A stretch of 45,872 bases of DNA from assembly GCA_964458545.1 (NCBI GenBank), contig CAYWJF010000006.1:1-45872 (forward strand), written 5' to 3'. Shown in pieces: positions 32,480 through 41,141 of this stretch (the first letter of the stretch is position 1; every line of letters begins with the position of its first letter). Below the pieces are notes generated by a model. That model had not been told where the DNA came from, ran no database searches, and worked only from the letters and a program-made list of their open reading frames with translations. Position numbers and translations under genes: made by a program. This stretch comes from JAYFNU01 sp964458545 (lineage in GTDB: Bacteria; Bacillota; Clostridia; Oscillospirales; Ruminococcaceae).

Positions 32480-32557
32480 TCAAAAGATATTGCTAAGACT
32501 CATTAGTCGACATACCTTTGCTTTATAATCTCTTCTGCCGTTTTTGTTGTCGTCCAT
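32480..32557 (-). other. Possible gene-start fossil (25 codons)
   Basis: AAGGGAG is followed at good distance by ATGGACGACAACAAAAA, identical over 17 bases to the start of the CPBP gene (31256), then a 25-codon frame ending in TGA that resembles nothing further. It may be the remnant of a duplicated or deleted gene start, or a chance short frame. It lies in the 32379-32596 gap, where nothing else was recognised. Confidence 0.3.
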
Positions 32558-32596
32558 TTTTTACTCCCTTTTAATTATTCTTTTTCTTCACTTTCA

Positions 32597-34774
32597 TCAA
32601 GGAGTACCAGTTGCTGCTACAGCCTCCGTCTTTGTCGCCCCGCAAGCACAGCGGTAGGTTCTAACACCCTCCGTTGTTTCTGTTGGTACAGTAGTAATTG
32701 AGCCCGAATCCCAGCTGTGCTCTTCGGTTATATCATTTACTGCCGTGCAGCCGCTTCTTCCGCAAGTCTGGTGTGCTGTATGATTCGTTTCGTTATAAGT
32801 ATAGGATGTAGTGGTAAACTGATGACCCAAAGCCGCAATTTCTTCAATCTTTTCATATGTACAAGCAACACCATTAAATACTCTCTTGCACGTAACTTTT
32901 TGTTCACCCGCAGCAGTGCAGGTCGCGGCTAATATAACAGTCGTTACCTCATCATGCCCAAGCGCGGATATTGCTTCGGTTGTTGTTTGTCCGCACTCGC
33001 TGCATACTAAGTACTTTGTGCCTTTCGCTTCGCAGGTCGGCTCGACATTTGTCTTAGTTGCATCCTGTACAAATTTGTGCTCACCCGTTGCCTTTATCTC
33101 GAACTTTATCCACGTCTTGCAAAGGGTGCACCATTTGTATTCGTACCCCGGAGCTCCGCAGGTCGCCTTCTTTTCTTCGGGCTTCGCCGTGGTAGCTACC
33201 GTGTTATCGAAGGTGTGTTCCAGCATAGGAAGCTCGGTCGTTTTTATGTATCCGCATTCCGAGCAGACCTCAACCTTTACTCCCTTCGCCATGCAGGTCG
33301 CGTCCTTCGATTTATCCTTATCGGTTACAAGCTTATGCTCACCCGTGCAGTAAGCGGGTGCGACCGTGGCGTAGAACTTGTACTCTGTCGCGGTCTCCTC
33401 GCCGCTTATCGCGACTTGAAGCTTTTTGTAGCCGTTTTCAAACTTTATGTTCTTGAGAACGTAAGAGTAGAACCAGTTCGCGGCGTTTGCCTCCTCGCCC
33501 GGCTTTGTTTCAAGCGGTAGCGAATAGGTTACCGTCTGCGAAGTTCCTGAAACCGCGGACACTATAGAGTGTCCCGCACCTGTAAAGGTGGAGCGCGCGT
33601 AGTTAAGCACCGTTTCTACGTCAAAGGTTTCCTTCTCGGTTACAATTACGGGGGCGCTCTTGCGTTTCGGAATATCGCCGAGCGGCGTGGGTCTCGCGTC
33701 TTCCACATTGTGAACGTGGGTCTTTACATAGCTAAGTAACGCTTCAAGCCCCGCCTTCGAGTAGTGTATGCCGTCCTCCGAAACGTATTCGGACTTCATA
33801 TAGCCGTTGCTCGCCGAAACTGCCTCGGTGATATTTAGGTAGGTAAGCCCGCGCTCTTTTGCTAAATCGAGTAGCGCCATATTAAACTTGTTGACCTTAT
33901 CTATCGTAAGGTTCTTGTTCGAACGCGCCTCGCCGAAGGGCGGAATTGCGCAGATGATAACGTCACTGTATGCATACTTTGACTTTATCGCGTCCAACGC
34001 CGCCTTGTAGTCTTTAATAAAGGTTTCTACGTCGTTATCGTTTATGTTGTTGGTGCCAAAGCAGAAAACTATCCTGCGCGGCTTCATAAGTCCCACAGCC
34101 TCAGGTATAGAAACGGGAGCGTTCATACCCTCGAAGTAAACCTGCTTCCACTCAACTACGTCTTCTATCCCCATAGACTCTATGCCGATTACGTTATCGA
34201 GCGTAAGAATGTTGTAGAGCGGGAAACGCGCGTAGTTGCTGTCGCCGATAAAGAGCGTTTCCTTTATGTAGGCGTCTCCGCCGTTCTTCGATTCTTCAAG
34301 AAGAACACCCGCGTACTCGTCCTTATCAATTTCAATGACCTGAACGTAATCCTCAGGCTTGGTTATATTCTCCGAACCACCCGACTTCGCAAGCGCGGAA
34401 ATACCCGCTACAAGCGCAATAACAACGACTAACGCCCCAGCTATAGCTATGATAAGATGTGTGGTGCTTTCGCTTATCCACTCAACTACAGCTTCGAAAG
34501 CGTCCTTAATTGCACCGACAAATCCCGTTCGTCTCGCTTTTTTCTTCTTTCTATTAGCTGTGCCGTTTCTCTGCTCAACGCTCTGACGCGGTCTTTCTAC
34601 GGTTCTTATCGGCTCGGCGGTGATAGTAGTATTACCTACGGCTCCCTCGCCTCTATATACAGGCTTCTTCTTTGCCGCCGCGGCTTCTTCAAGCTGCCGC
34701 TTCTTTCTCTCCTCGGCGTTAATAAGCCTTACCTTGCCGTTTTCGTCAATATAAAAATCATTTCTCTCGCCCAT
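32597..34774 (-). CDS. Membrane-anchored SGNH/GDSL hydrolase with Cys-rich surface repeats
   Basis: A 725-residue surface protein. A charged cytoplasmic N-terminus (1-105) precedes one membrane helix (about 106-127) and an extracellular SGNH hydrolase (about 170-355): FIGDSN with nucleophile S179, FGTNN with N242/N243, and DGIH with D334 and H337. A beta-rich linker follows (about 380-475), then a tail of 25-45-residue repeats with the spacing C-x9-C-x2-C at 494/504/507, 539/549/552 and 581/591/594, and looser copies to residue 710. Such repeats recur in gut Firmicutes surface proteins, as I recall. The enzyme may be an esterase acting on cell-wall or plant glycans; substrate unknown. AAAGGGG precedes the ATG at 34774; an in-frame start at 34834 is less likely. 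Confidence 0.87.
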   Translation of the reverse strand: MGERNDFYIDENGKVRLINAEERKKRQLEEAAAAKKKPVYRGEGAVGNTTITAEPIRTVERPRQSVEQRNGTANRKKKKARRTGFVGAIKDAFEAVVEWISESTTHLIIAIAGALVVVIALVAGISALAKSGGSENITKPEDYVQVIEIDKDEYAGVLLEESKNGGDAYIKETLFIGDSNYARFPLYNILTLDNVIGIESMGIEDVVEWKQVYFEGMNAPVSIPEAVGLMKPRRIVFCFGTNNINDNDVETFIKDYKAALDAIKSKYAYSDVIICAIPPFGEARSNKNLTIDKVNKFNMALLDLAKERGLTYLNITEAVSASNGYMKSEYVSEDGIHYSKAGLEALLSYVKTHVHNVEDARPTPLGDIPKRKSAPVIVTEKETFDVETVLNYARSTFTGAGHSIVSAVSGTSQTVTYSLPLETKPGEEANAANWFYSYVLKNIKFENGYKKLQVAISGEETATEYKFYATVAPAYCTGEHKLVTDKDKSKDATCMAKGVKVEVCSECGYIKTTELPMLEHTFDNTVATTAKPEEKKATCGAPGYEYKWCTLCKTWIKFEIKATGEHKFVQDATKTNVEPTCEAKGTKYLVCSECGQTTTEAISALGHDEVTTVILAATCTAAGEQKVTCKRVFNGVACTYEKIEEIAALGHQFTTTSYTYNETNHTAHQTCGRSGCTAVNDITEEHSWDSGSITTVPTETTEGVRTYRCACGATKTEAVAATGTP

Positions 34775-34785
34775 GGCAAACCCCT

Positions 34786-34828
34786 TTGTTAAAAAGACAA
34801 ATCGGAGCAGACCGATTAAGCCCGCTCC
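34786..34828 (-). terminator. Terminator after the CD1247-like gene
   Basis: Minus strand: CGGAGC pairs with GCTCCG across a 15-base loop, followed by ATTTGTCTTTTT. Shorter stem than the other terminators here. Confidence 0.5.
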
Positions 34829-34845
34829 GTTCAATAGCTAAAAAA

Positions 34846-35286
34846 CTACTTCTTATCGTGTCCGCAGCAATCGCAGCCTTCGTCGGAGCACTCTTCGCAT
34901 TCACAGTCAACGTCTATTTCAATCTTTTCGCCGCAGCTCGGGCAGATAACCTCGCCGCCGAGGATTGTGTCCTCGTCCACGCAGATTGTCTCACCGCACT
35001 TTTCGCAGGTAACGTCGTACATGAATTCGTCTTCGTCCTCCTCCTCGTCGTCGTCCTCGCCGAAGAGGGTGTCGAGGTCCTCTTCAATATCGTCGAGCTC
35101 GTCGCAGATATTGTCTACGTCCTCGTAAAGGGCGGAGAGGTCGCCGTCAACGTCGGTTACGGTTCCCGCAAGGTCGTCGAGTATTTCGACTATCGCGTCA
35201 AGAACCTTCTTGTTCTTATCGTCAAGCTGTAATTCGCTTCCCTCGATAAGACCCTTGAGAAAGGCTACTTTTTCGGTTATTCCCAT
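34846..35286 (-). CDS. CD1247-type acidic zinc-ribbon protein
   Basis: A 146-residue cytoplasmic protein. The N-terminal half (MGITEKVAFLKGLIEGSELQ onward) is a predicted coiled coil matching the CD1247 N-terminal domain of Clostridia; a run of Asp/Glu follows; the C-terminal half has CEKC (about residue 95) and CPSC (about 116), a zinc ribbon, and a second Cys-rich tail (CECEEC, CDCCGH). Function is not known. AGGTGA precedes the ATG and it starts eight bases after efp, suggesting one transcript and perhaps a role near translation. Confidence 0.8.
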   Translation of the reverse strand: MGITEKVAFLKGLIEGSELQLDDKNKKVLDAIVEILDDLAGTVTDVDGDLSALYEDVDNICDELDDIEEDLDTLFGEDDDEEEDEDEFMYDVTCEKCGETICVDEDTILGGEVICPSCGEKIEIDVDCECEECSDEGCDCCGHDKK

Positions 35287-35294
35287 TTTGTCAC

Positions 35295-35852
35295 CTATGC
35301 TCTTTCCATATATTCACCCGTGCGGGTGTCAATTCTTATTAAATCTCCCTCGTTGATAAAGAGCGGTACTCTTATCTCCGCGCCCGTTTCAAGGGTGGCG
35401 GGCTTAAGGGTGTTGGTCGCCGTGTTGCCCTTTACGCCGGGCTCGGTCTCCGTTACGGTCAGCTCGACGAAGTTCGGAGGCTCTATGCCAAAGACGTTTC
35501 CCTTATAGGAAAGAATTTTTACGGGCATATTTTCCTTAACGAACTTAAAGTTGTCGGGTAGGTCCTTCTCCGCTATCGGAATCTGTTCATAGGTTTCGCT
35601 GTCCATAAAATAGAACATACCGCTGTCGCTGTAGGAATAGGACATCTCGCGGCGCTCAATAAAAGCGTTTTCGAACTTATCTGTAGGGCTGAAGGTACGC
35701 TCTACAACGGAGCCCGTAATAACGTTCTTTATCTTCGTGCGAACAAACGCCGCTCCCTTTCCGGGCTTAACATGCTGAAACTCGATTATCTGAAATACGT
35801 TGCCGCCGTCGTCGAAGGTAACGCCGTTTCTGAATTCGCCGGCTGAAATCAT
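35295..35852 (-). CDS. efp: Translation elongation factor P
   Basis: Rescues ribosomes stalled at polyproline stretches. At 185 residues it has the three beta-barrel domains: KOW-like N-domain with HVKPGKGAAFVRTKIKN, where K32 is the position modified in many species; the middle OB domain; and a C-terminal OB domain ending VPLFINEGDLIRIDTRTGEYMERA. No modification gene is visible in the window. AAAGGAG precedes the ATG and a good promoter lies upstream. Cotranscribed with the CD1247-type gene. Confidence 0.97.
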   Translation of the reverse strand: MISAGEFRNGVTFDDGGNVFQIIEFQHVKPGKGAAFVRTKIKNVITGSVVERTFSPTDKFENAFIERREMSYSYSDSGMFYFMDSETYEQIPIAEKDLPDNFKFVKENMPVKILSYKGNVFGIEPPNFVELTVTETEPGVKGNTATNTLKPATLETGAEIRVPLFINEGDLIRIDTRTGEYMERA

Positions 35853-35885
35853 AATTATTTCTCCTTTTAATATCTTAACTCAGCT

Positions 35886-35915
35886 ATTTTACCATATATA
35901 ATGCATTTTTGACAA
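35886..35915 (-). promoter_or_regulatory. Promoter for efp
   Basis: TTGTCA (35910-35915, minus strand), 18-base spacer, TAAAAT (35886-35891), in the gap after the aminopeptidase gene. Confidence 0.6.
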
Positions 35916-35918
35916 GTG

Positions 35919-36989
35919 TTATAAAATAATAAGCTCTCTCGGGCTCTTTGTCAAGTTTTCACAGCCGTCCTTCGTAAAAACTATCATATTTTCTATCCTT
36001 ACGCCGTACCTACCCTCAAGATAGATGCCCGGCTCTATAGTCGCGAGCATTCCCGCCTCAAGTGGCGTAAAGCCGGACGGGGAAACGCGCGGGTCCTCGT
36101 GCACCTCAAGCCCCAAGGAATGCCCAAGCGCGTGCCCGAAGCAGCCCTCATAGCCCGCGGAATAAATGATATCTCGCGCTATCTTATCAAGCTCTTTGCC
36201 CGTCATACCCGGGCGAGCGTTAGCTTCCGCCGTAAGGTGCGCCGTAAGCACCGTTTCGTAGACCTTCTCCTGTTCCTTCGTCGCCTTGCCCATAACCACC
36301 GTGCGGGTCATATCAGAGCAGTAGCCGTCCTTCTTCGCGCCAAAATCCATAGTAAGAAAGTCGCCCTTCTTTATCTTGTTGTCCGTCGGAACACCGTGAG
36401 GAAGCGAAGAGTTTTTGCCCGCGACACATATCGTCTCGAACGCAAGCCCGTCCGCGCCGTTCTTTCTCATAAAGTATTCCAGCTCAGCCGCTACGCGCCG
36501 CTCGGTCATACCCGTTTCGATAAAGCCTAAAATATAGCTGAACGCCGCGTCGGTTATCTTCTGCGCCGCGCGTATTTTATTAAGCTCGCCCTCGTCCTTT
36601 ACGGCGCGAAGCGACGCTACCTTTTCGCTGAGCCTTCCGTCGCAGACGAACTTATTAATACCTTTAAAGCTCTTTTTTAGCTTTGAAAGCTCGCCCACCG
36701 AGGTTTCGTCCTCAATTAAAATTTCGCTTACCTTCTCGTCCTTTGCTATCTCTGAAAGCTGGTCATAGAGCTTTTCCATAAGAATAACCTCTATACCCTT
36801 CTCGGCGCCGCGCTTCGCGACCTCGATAAAGCGGGAGTCAATTACAAGATACGCCTTAGTCTGGGTAATTATCAGCACACCCGCGCTGGAATCTACTCCG
36901 CAGAGGTAGGCACGGTTAAAGTCGTTCATTACGAGCGCCGCCTGCCATTCGCTTCCTAAGGCTTTTCTGAGTTTTTCAATTCTGGTCAT
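35919..36989 (-). CDS. M24B Xaa-Pro aminopeptidase-like protein
   Basis: A 356-residue cytoplasmic metallopeptidase expected to remove an N-terminal residue before proline. The creatinase-like N-domain (1-120) precedes the pita-bread fold: LTMDFGAKKDGYCSDMTRTV supplies the two metal Asp residues, FGHALGHSLGLEVHEDPR the metal His, and ATIEPGIYLEGRYGVRIENM the two metal Glu residues. All five ligands are visible. AAAGGAG precedes the ATG. It lies two bases after the endonuclease-IV-like gene and 66 bases before efp; aminopeptidase P next to efp is a common Bacillota arrangement. Confidence 0.95.
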   Translation of the reverse strand: MTRIEKLRKALGSEWQAALVMNDFNRAYLCGVDSSAGVLIITQTKAYLVIDSRFIEVAKRGAEKGIEVILMEKLYDQLSEIAKDEKVSEILIEDETSVGELSKLKKSFKGINKFVCDGRLSEKVASLRAVKDEGELNKIRAAQKITDAAFSYILGFIETGMTERRVAAELEYFMRKNGADGLAFETICVAGKNSSLPHGVPTDNKIKKGDFLTMDFGAKKDGYCSDMTRTVVMGKATKEQEKVYETVLTAHLTAEANARPGMTGKELDKIARDIIYSAGYEGCFGHALGHSLGLEVHEDPRVSPSGFTPLEAGMLATIEPGIYLEGRYGVRIENMIVFTKDGCENLTKSPRELIIL

Positions 36990-36991
36990 TT

Positions 36992-37864
36992 TTATTCTCC
37001 TTTTGAGGCTAAAAGCGTCTCATATATTTCCTTCATTGTTTTCGCGTCCTCGCTTTGGGTTCCCGCAGACTCACATATAAAGGTCGGCGCAAGTGAACGC
37101 TCGGCGACAAGCGAGAGGAGCGGCAAAGGGTCTGGTCCGAAAGTATCGTCCTCGAAGGTGAGGTGCTTTACCTCGCCGCCCGCTGAATATTCTATTTTGC
37201 TAAAGTGGGAATGAAAGCAGCTCGCCCGCTCGTGACCGAGCGCGTTCTCCATAGAGTCGAGCACAACGGCGAAATCCTCTTTTGTAGCAAGCCCTCCGTG
37301 GGTGCGGGCGTTGAGGTGTCCGAAATCAATGCACGGCACCAGCCGCTCGTCGATTGAGCAAAGCTCTAAAACCTCTTCGAGGGTGCCGAGCTGGTTTAGC
37401 TTGCCCATAGTTTCAGGGCAAAGGGTAACGTCGCGGTAGCCCGCCGCGTCCAGCTCGTTTAAGCAGTATTTAAGCGTGTCCTTCGCAAGCGTTAGCGCCT
37501 CTGCGCGCGGAAGCTTTCCCGCTGAACCCGAATGCACGATAATCCTTTTTCCACCCATAGGAAGCACCACCTCGGCGCATTCCAAAATATAGCGTGCGGA
37601 GTTCTTGCGTTTGTCCTCCTCAACGCTTGAAAGCGAGATATAATACGGCGAATGTACGGAAAGGTACACGCCCTCGTTCTTCGCGAGCGCACCGAGCTTC
37701 TCGGCGTTTGCCTTGCTTATTCGGACCCCTCGCCCACACTGGTATTCAAAAACGTCCAGCCCGAACTCCTTAACGTATTTCGGTATATCTTCAAAGCTTT
37801 TATAGCCCCTCTCGGCAAAGCTTAGCGCCGTGCCCGCAGGACCGAAGGACGCGCGATTGTTCAT
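36992..37864 (-). CDS. Endonuclease IV-like TIM-barrel protein
   Basis: A 290-residue AP-endonuclease-2 superfamily barrel. The metal ligands of Nfo appear in order: VHSP (H71), IVHSG (H111), CPETMG (E151), IDFGHLNA (D180, H183), FHSH (H218) and ICES near the end. Nfo cuts DNA at abasic sites using three Zn2+; this protein is close in length (E. coli Nfo 285), so DNA repair is likely, although related sugar isomerases share the fold. It starts one base after yqeG ends and runs into the aminopeptidase gene, forming an operon. Confidence 0.85.
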   Translation of the reverse strand: MNNRASFGPAGTALSFAERGYKSFEDIPKYVKEFGLDVFEYQCGRGVRISKANAEKLGALAKNEGVYLSVHSPYYISLSSVEEDKRKNSARYILECAEVVLPMGGKRIIVHSGSAGKLPRAEALTLAKDTLKYCLNELDAAGYRDVTLCPETMGKLNQLGTLEEVLELCSIDERLVPCIDFGHLNARTHGGLATKEDFAVVLDSMENALGHERASCFHSHFSKIEYSAGGEVKHLTFEDDTFGPDPLPLLSLVAERSLAPTFICESAGTQSEDAKTMKEIYETLLASKGE

Positions 37865-37865
37865 A

Positions 37866-38363
37866 CTACTTAAACCTCTTTCTTCTTACGAACGGCATAA
37901 ACGGCGCTTCGAGCAGTCGTTTTAGCTTTACTTGAATAAGCTTTTCGCCGCCTAAGGGCTTCACCATAAGGGCGGTCATTCCGTTACTTCTTCCGAAGGC
38001 AATATCGGTGAAAAGCTGGTCGCCTATCACCGCCGTTTCCTTTATTGACGTGCCAAGCGTCTTGCTTACCGCCGAAAGCGACCGCGAGCTTGGCTTCTTC
38101 GCCCTTGCGACAAAGGGCAGCGAGCATTTCTCCGCAAACGGCTTCGCCCTTTGCTCGCTGTTATTTGAGACGATAACCGCCTTTATCCCCGCCTTCTTTA
38201 CTTCGCTAAGCCACACGAGCACGCTTTCACTCACGTCTGGGCAGAAGTCGTAGGTCAGGGTATTGTCTATGTCGAGCACAAGCCCACGAATACCGAGCTT
38301 TTCGAGTATTTCGGGGGTTATATCCTCAATTTTTTCAAAATAATAGTGTGGTATAAAAACCAT
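37866..38363 (-). CDS. yqeG: YqeG family HAD phosphatase
   Basis: A 165-residue class IIIA HAD phosphatase. LDIDNTLTYDF gives the nucleophile and second Asp (D31, D33), IVSNNSE motif II, AKKPSS motif III Lys, and VIGDQLFTDIAFG motif IV. YqeG resembles the mitochondrial phosphatidylglycerophosphate phosphatase and may make phosphatidylglycerol, but the bacterial substrate is not settled. AAAGGCGG precedes the ATG. In Bacillus yqeG heads the yqeG-yqeH-aroE-yhbY-nadD-yqeK-rsfS cluster; here those genes lie a few kilobases upstream on the same strand, split off by leuS and rpsU. Confidence 0.93.
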   Translation of the reverse strand: MVFIPHYYFEKIEDITPEILEKLGIRGLVLDIDNTLTYDFCPDVSESVLVWLSEVKKAGIKAVIVSNNSEQRAKPFAEKCSLPFVARAKKPSSRSLSAVSKTLGTSIKETAVIGDQLFTDIAFGRSNGMTALMVKPLGGEKLIQVKLKRLLEAPFMPFVRRKRFK

Positions 38364-38435
38364 AAGTTCCGCCTTTCGGTTTTGTTCGGTTTCGTAAATT
38401 TAAGTATACCACATTTGCGCCTTATGGAACAGAGA

Positions 38436-38470
38436 AAAAAGGCTTCGACGTAACCGTCAAAGCCTTTCGT
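38436..38470 (-). terminator. Terminator of rpsU
   Basis: Minus strand: AAAGGCTTTGACG, loop GTTA, CGTCGAAGCCTTT, then TTTCTC; almost perfectly paired. Confidence 0.8.
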
Positions 38471-38475
38471 TTTGC

Positions 38476-38652
38476 TTATTTATATTTGCGTTTACGCGCC
38501 GCTTCTGATTTCTTCTTACGCTTTACAGAAGGCTTCTCGTAATGCTCGCGCTTACGAACTTCGGCGAGTACTCCAGAGCGAGCGCACTGACGCTTAAAGC
38601 GACGAAGCGCACTGTCAAGGCTCTCGTTTTCTTTTACTCTTACTTCAGACAC
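38476..38652 (-). CDS. rpsU: 30S ribosomal protein S21
   Basis: A 58-residue basic protein of the small-subunit platform that assists initiation. The translation begins SEVRVKENESLDSALRRFKR and continues with QCARSGVLAEVRKREHYEKPSVKRKKKSE..., the S21 sequence in full, ending KRKYK. The start is GTG at 38652, with AAGGGAGGG upstream. It has its own consensus promoter and terminator, so it is a one-gene unit between leuS and yqeG. Confidence 0.96.
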   Translation of the reverse strand: MSEVRVKENESLDSALRRFKRQCARSGVLAEVRKREHYEKPSVKRKKKSEAARKRKYK

Positions 38653-38697
38653 TGTCTACCCTCCCTTGCAGGGACATTGTTTTTTCGCAACGTGACT

Positions 38698-38726
38698 ATT
38701 ATACAGAAGCTTTGGCTAAATGTCAA
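38698..38726 (-). promoter_or_regulatory. Consensus SigA promoter for rpsU
   Basis: TTGACA (38721-38726, minus strand), 17-base spacer, TATAAT (38698-38703): perfect on all counts, immediately after the leuS stop. Confidence 0.9.
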
Positions 38727-38730
38727 TAAA

Positions 38731-41136
38731 CTATTTTACAACTATATTGACTATCTTGCCCTTTACGTAGATTTCCTTTACCACCGTTTTGCCGTCGAGG
38801 TCGGCTTTTACCTTCTCGTCGCTCTTCGCGGCGGAAAGCGCCGTCGCCTCGTCCGCGTCAGCAGGAATGGTTATCCTTCCGCGAAGGCGTCCGTTTACCT
38901 GCACGGCTATTTCTATAACGTCGTCTACGCATTTTGCCGCGTCGAAAGCGGGCCACTCGCTGTAGGCTATCTCGCCGCCGAAGCCAAGTAGCTGCCACAT
39001 CTCCTCGGTCATATGCGGAGCAAACGGGTTCAGTAGCTGTAGGAAGGTCTTTATCTCACCGCGGGTAAGCGACTTTTTGGTGTATATCTCGTTAACAAGG
39101 GTCATAAGCGCCGCTATCGCGGTGTTGAACTTAAGTCCCTCTATGTCCTCGCTTACCTTCTTTATAGTGCGGTGCATAAGCGCCTCAAGCTCGGCGGAAT
39201 AGCCGTCGCCGCCCTCGACTATATCAAGCATTGCGAAAACCCTGTCAAGAAAACGCTTGCAGCCACGCATGCTGGAGTTTGACCACGGCGCAGCCTTTTC
39301 AAAGTCGCCCATAAACATCTCGTAAAGGCGAAGCGTGTCCGCGCCGAGCTGTTCAACAACCTCGTCGGGGTTAATTACGTTACCGCGGGATTTCGACATC
39401 TTCTCGTTGTTTTCACCGAGTATCATACCGTGGCTCGTGCGCTTCGCGTAAGGCTCGCTTGTAGGCACTACGCCGATATCGTAAAGGAATTTATGCCAGA
39501 AGCGCGAATAGAGCAGATGAAGCGTCGTGTGCTCCATGCCGCCGTTATACCAGTCTACGGGCGACCAGTATTCAAGCGCCTCCTTACTTGCGAGTGCCTC
39601 TTTGTTGTGCGGGTCCATATAACGAAGGAAGTACCACGAGGAGCCCGCCCACTGTGGCATCGTGTCGGTTTCGCGCCGCGCGGGTCCGCCGCAATGGGGG
39701 CAGGTGGTGTTTATCCAGCTTTCAAGCTTGGAAAGTGGCGACTCGCCGTTATCGGTCGGCTCGAAATTCTCAAGCTCGGGAAGTAACAGCGGAAGCTCGC
39801 TTTCGGGCAGCGGCACCCAGCCGCACTTTTCACAGTAAACGACGGGGATAGGCTCGCCCCAATAACGCTGACGGGAGAAAACCCAATCGCGCAGCTTGAA
39901 GTTTACCTTCTTTTCGCCAAGCTTTTTTTCAGTAAGCCATTCGGTAATTTTAACTTTAGCGTCCTCTACGGAAAGTCCGTCAAGGAAGCCCGAATTAACC
40001 ATAACGCCTGTTTCGCAGTCGGTAAACGCTTCTTTTTCTATATCGCCGCCCTTTACGACCTCGATAATCGGAAGTGAAAAAGCCTTCGCGAAATCGTAGT
40101 CGCGGGTATCGTGCGCAGGAACAGCCATAATAGCGCCCGTGCCGTAGGTGGCAAGAACATAGTCGGAGATGAATATCGGTATTTCAGTATTATTTACAGG
40201 GTTAATAGCGCGCACGCCCTTAAGCTCAACGCCCGTCTTGTCCTTCGCGATTTCCGTGCGCTCAAAGTCGGATTTTCTCGCCGCCTCCGCTTGATACGCG
40301 CGTATTTCGTCAAGGTTGGTGAGCTTATCCGCCCACCGCTCAATTATTGCGTGCTCGGGCGAAATAACCATATAGGTCGCGCCGAAAAGGGTGTCGGGTC
40401 GGGTAGTAAAGACCTTAAGCTCGTCGCCCGCCGTCGTACCGAAGGAGACCTCCGCACCCGTGGAACGCCCTATCCAGTTTACCTGTGAAACCTTTACGCG
40501 GTCGATATAATCGAGCCCCTCAAGGTCGTCTATTAGCCGCTGGGCGTACTTCGTAATAGCGAGCATCCATTGGCTTTTTACCTTATGTACAACCTCGCTG
40601 CCGCAGCGCTCGCAGACGCCGTTTACAACCTCCTCGTTCGCAAGCACAACCTTACAAGAGGTGCAGAAGTTAACCGACATCTCCTTTTTATAGGCAAGTC
40701 CCTTTTTAAAGAGCTGAAGGAATATCCATTGTGTCCACTTGTAGTATTCGGGGTCGGTGGTGTTCACCTCGCGCGTCCAGTCGAAGGAGAAGCCGAGCGA
40801 CTGAAGCTGACCCTTAAAGCGCTGAATATTGTCGTGGGTCACCTTTGCGGGGTGAATATGGTTCTTCATAGCGTAGTTTTCCGTCGGAAGTCCAAACGCG
40901 TCCCAGCCCATAGGGTAAAGCACGTTAAAGCCCTGCATACGCTTCTTGCGAGCGACTATATCGAGCGCCGTATAGGGGCGCGGGTGTCCGACGTGAAGCC
41001 CGTTGCCCGACGGATACGGAAACTCTACGAGCGCGTAAAATTTAGGCAGAGCGCTGTCGTTCTTCGCGGCGAAGGTGTTTTCCTCCACCCACTTCTTCTG
41101 CCATTTCTTTTCTATTTCTCTGAAATTGTAGTCCAC
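38731..41136 (-). CDS. leuS: Leucine--tRNA ligase
   Basis: Class I synthetase charging tRNA-Leu. Landmarks: PYPSGNGLHVGHP (HIGH motif as HVGH), CP1 editing domain with TTRPDTLFGATY and GTGAIMAVPAHDTRDYDFA, the zinc-type Cys pairs (CxxC near CTSC, CERC and CEKC, CPHC), and KMSKSRGNV. Length about 801 is normal. I use the GTG at 41136: GAGGAG stands eight bases before it and the protein then begins with the typical DYNFREIEKKWQ. A GTG at 41145 is also in frame but overlaps the rsfS stop. Last gene of the ftsY-to-leuS run. Confidence 0.97.
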   Translation of the reverse strand: MDYNFREIEKKWQKKWVEENTFAAKNDSALPKFYALVEFPYPSGNGLHVGHPRPYTALDIVARKKRMQGFNVLYPMGWDAFGLPTENYAMKNHIHPAKVTHDNIQRFKGQLQSLGFSFDWTREVNTTDPEYYKWTQWIFLQLFKKGLAYKKEMSVNFCTSCKVVLANEEVVNGVCERCGSEVVHKVKSQWMLAITKYAQRLIDDLEGLDYIDRVKVSQVNWIGRSTGAEVSFGTTAGDELKVFTTRPDTLFGATYMVISPEHAIIERWADKLTNLDEIRAYQAEAARKSDFERTEIAKDKTGVELKGVRAINPVNNTEIPIFISDYVLATYGTGAIMAVPAHDTRDYDFAKAFSLPIIEVVKGGDIEKEAFTDCETGVMVNSGFLDGLSVEDAKVKITEWLTEKKLGEKKVNFKLRDWVFSRQRYWGEPIPVVYCEKCGWVPLPESELPLLLPELENFEPTDNGESPLSKLESWINTTCPHCGGPARRETDTMPQWAGSSWYFLRYMDPHNKEALASKEALEYWSPVDWYNGGMEHTTLHLLYSRFWHKFLYDIGVVPTSEPYAKRTSHGMILGENNEKMSKSRGNVINPDEVVEQLGADTLRLYEMFMGDFEKAAPWSNSSMRGCKRFLDRVFAMLDIVEGGDGYSAELEALMHRTIKKVSEDIEGLKFNTAIAALMTLVNEIYTKKSLTRGEIKTFLQLLNPFAPHMTEEMWQLLGFGGEIAYSEWPAFDAAKCVDDVIEIAVQVNGRLRGRITIPADADEATALSAAKSDEKVKADLDGKTVVKEIYVKGKIVNIVVK

Positions 41137-41141
41137 AAAAA

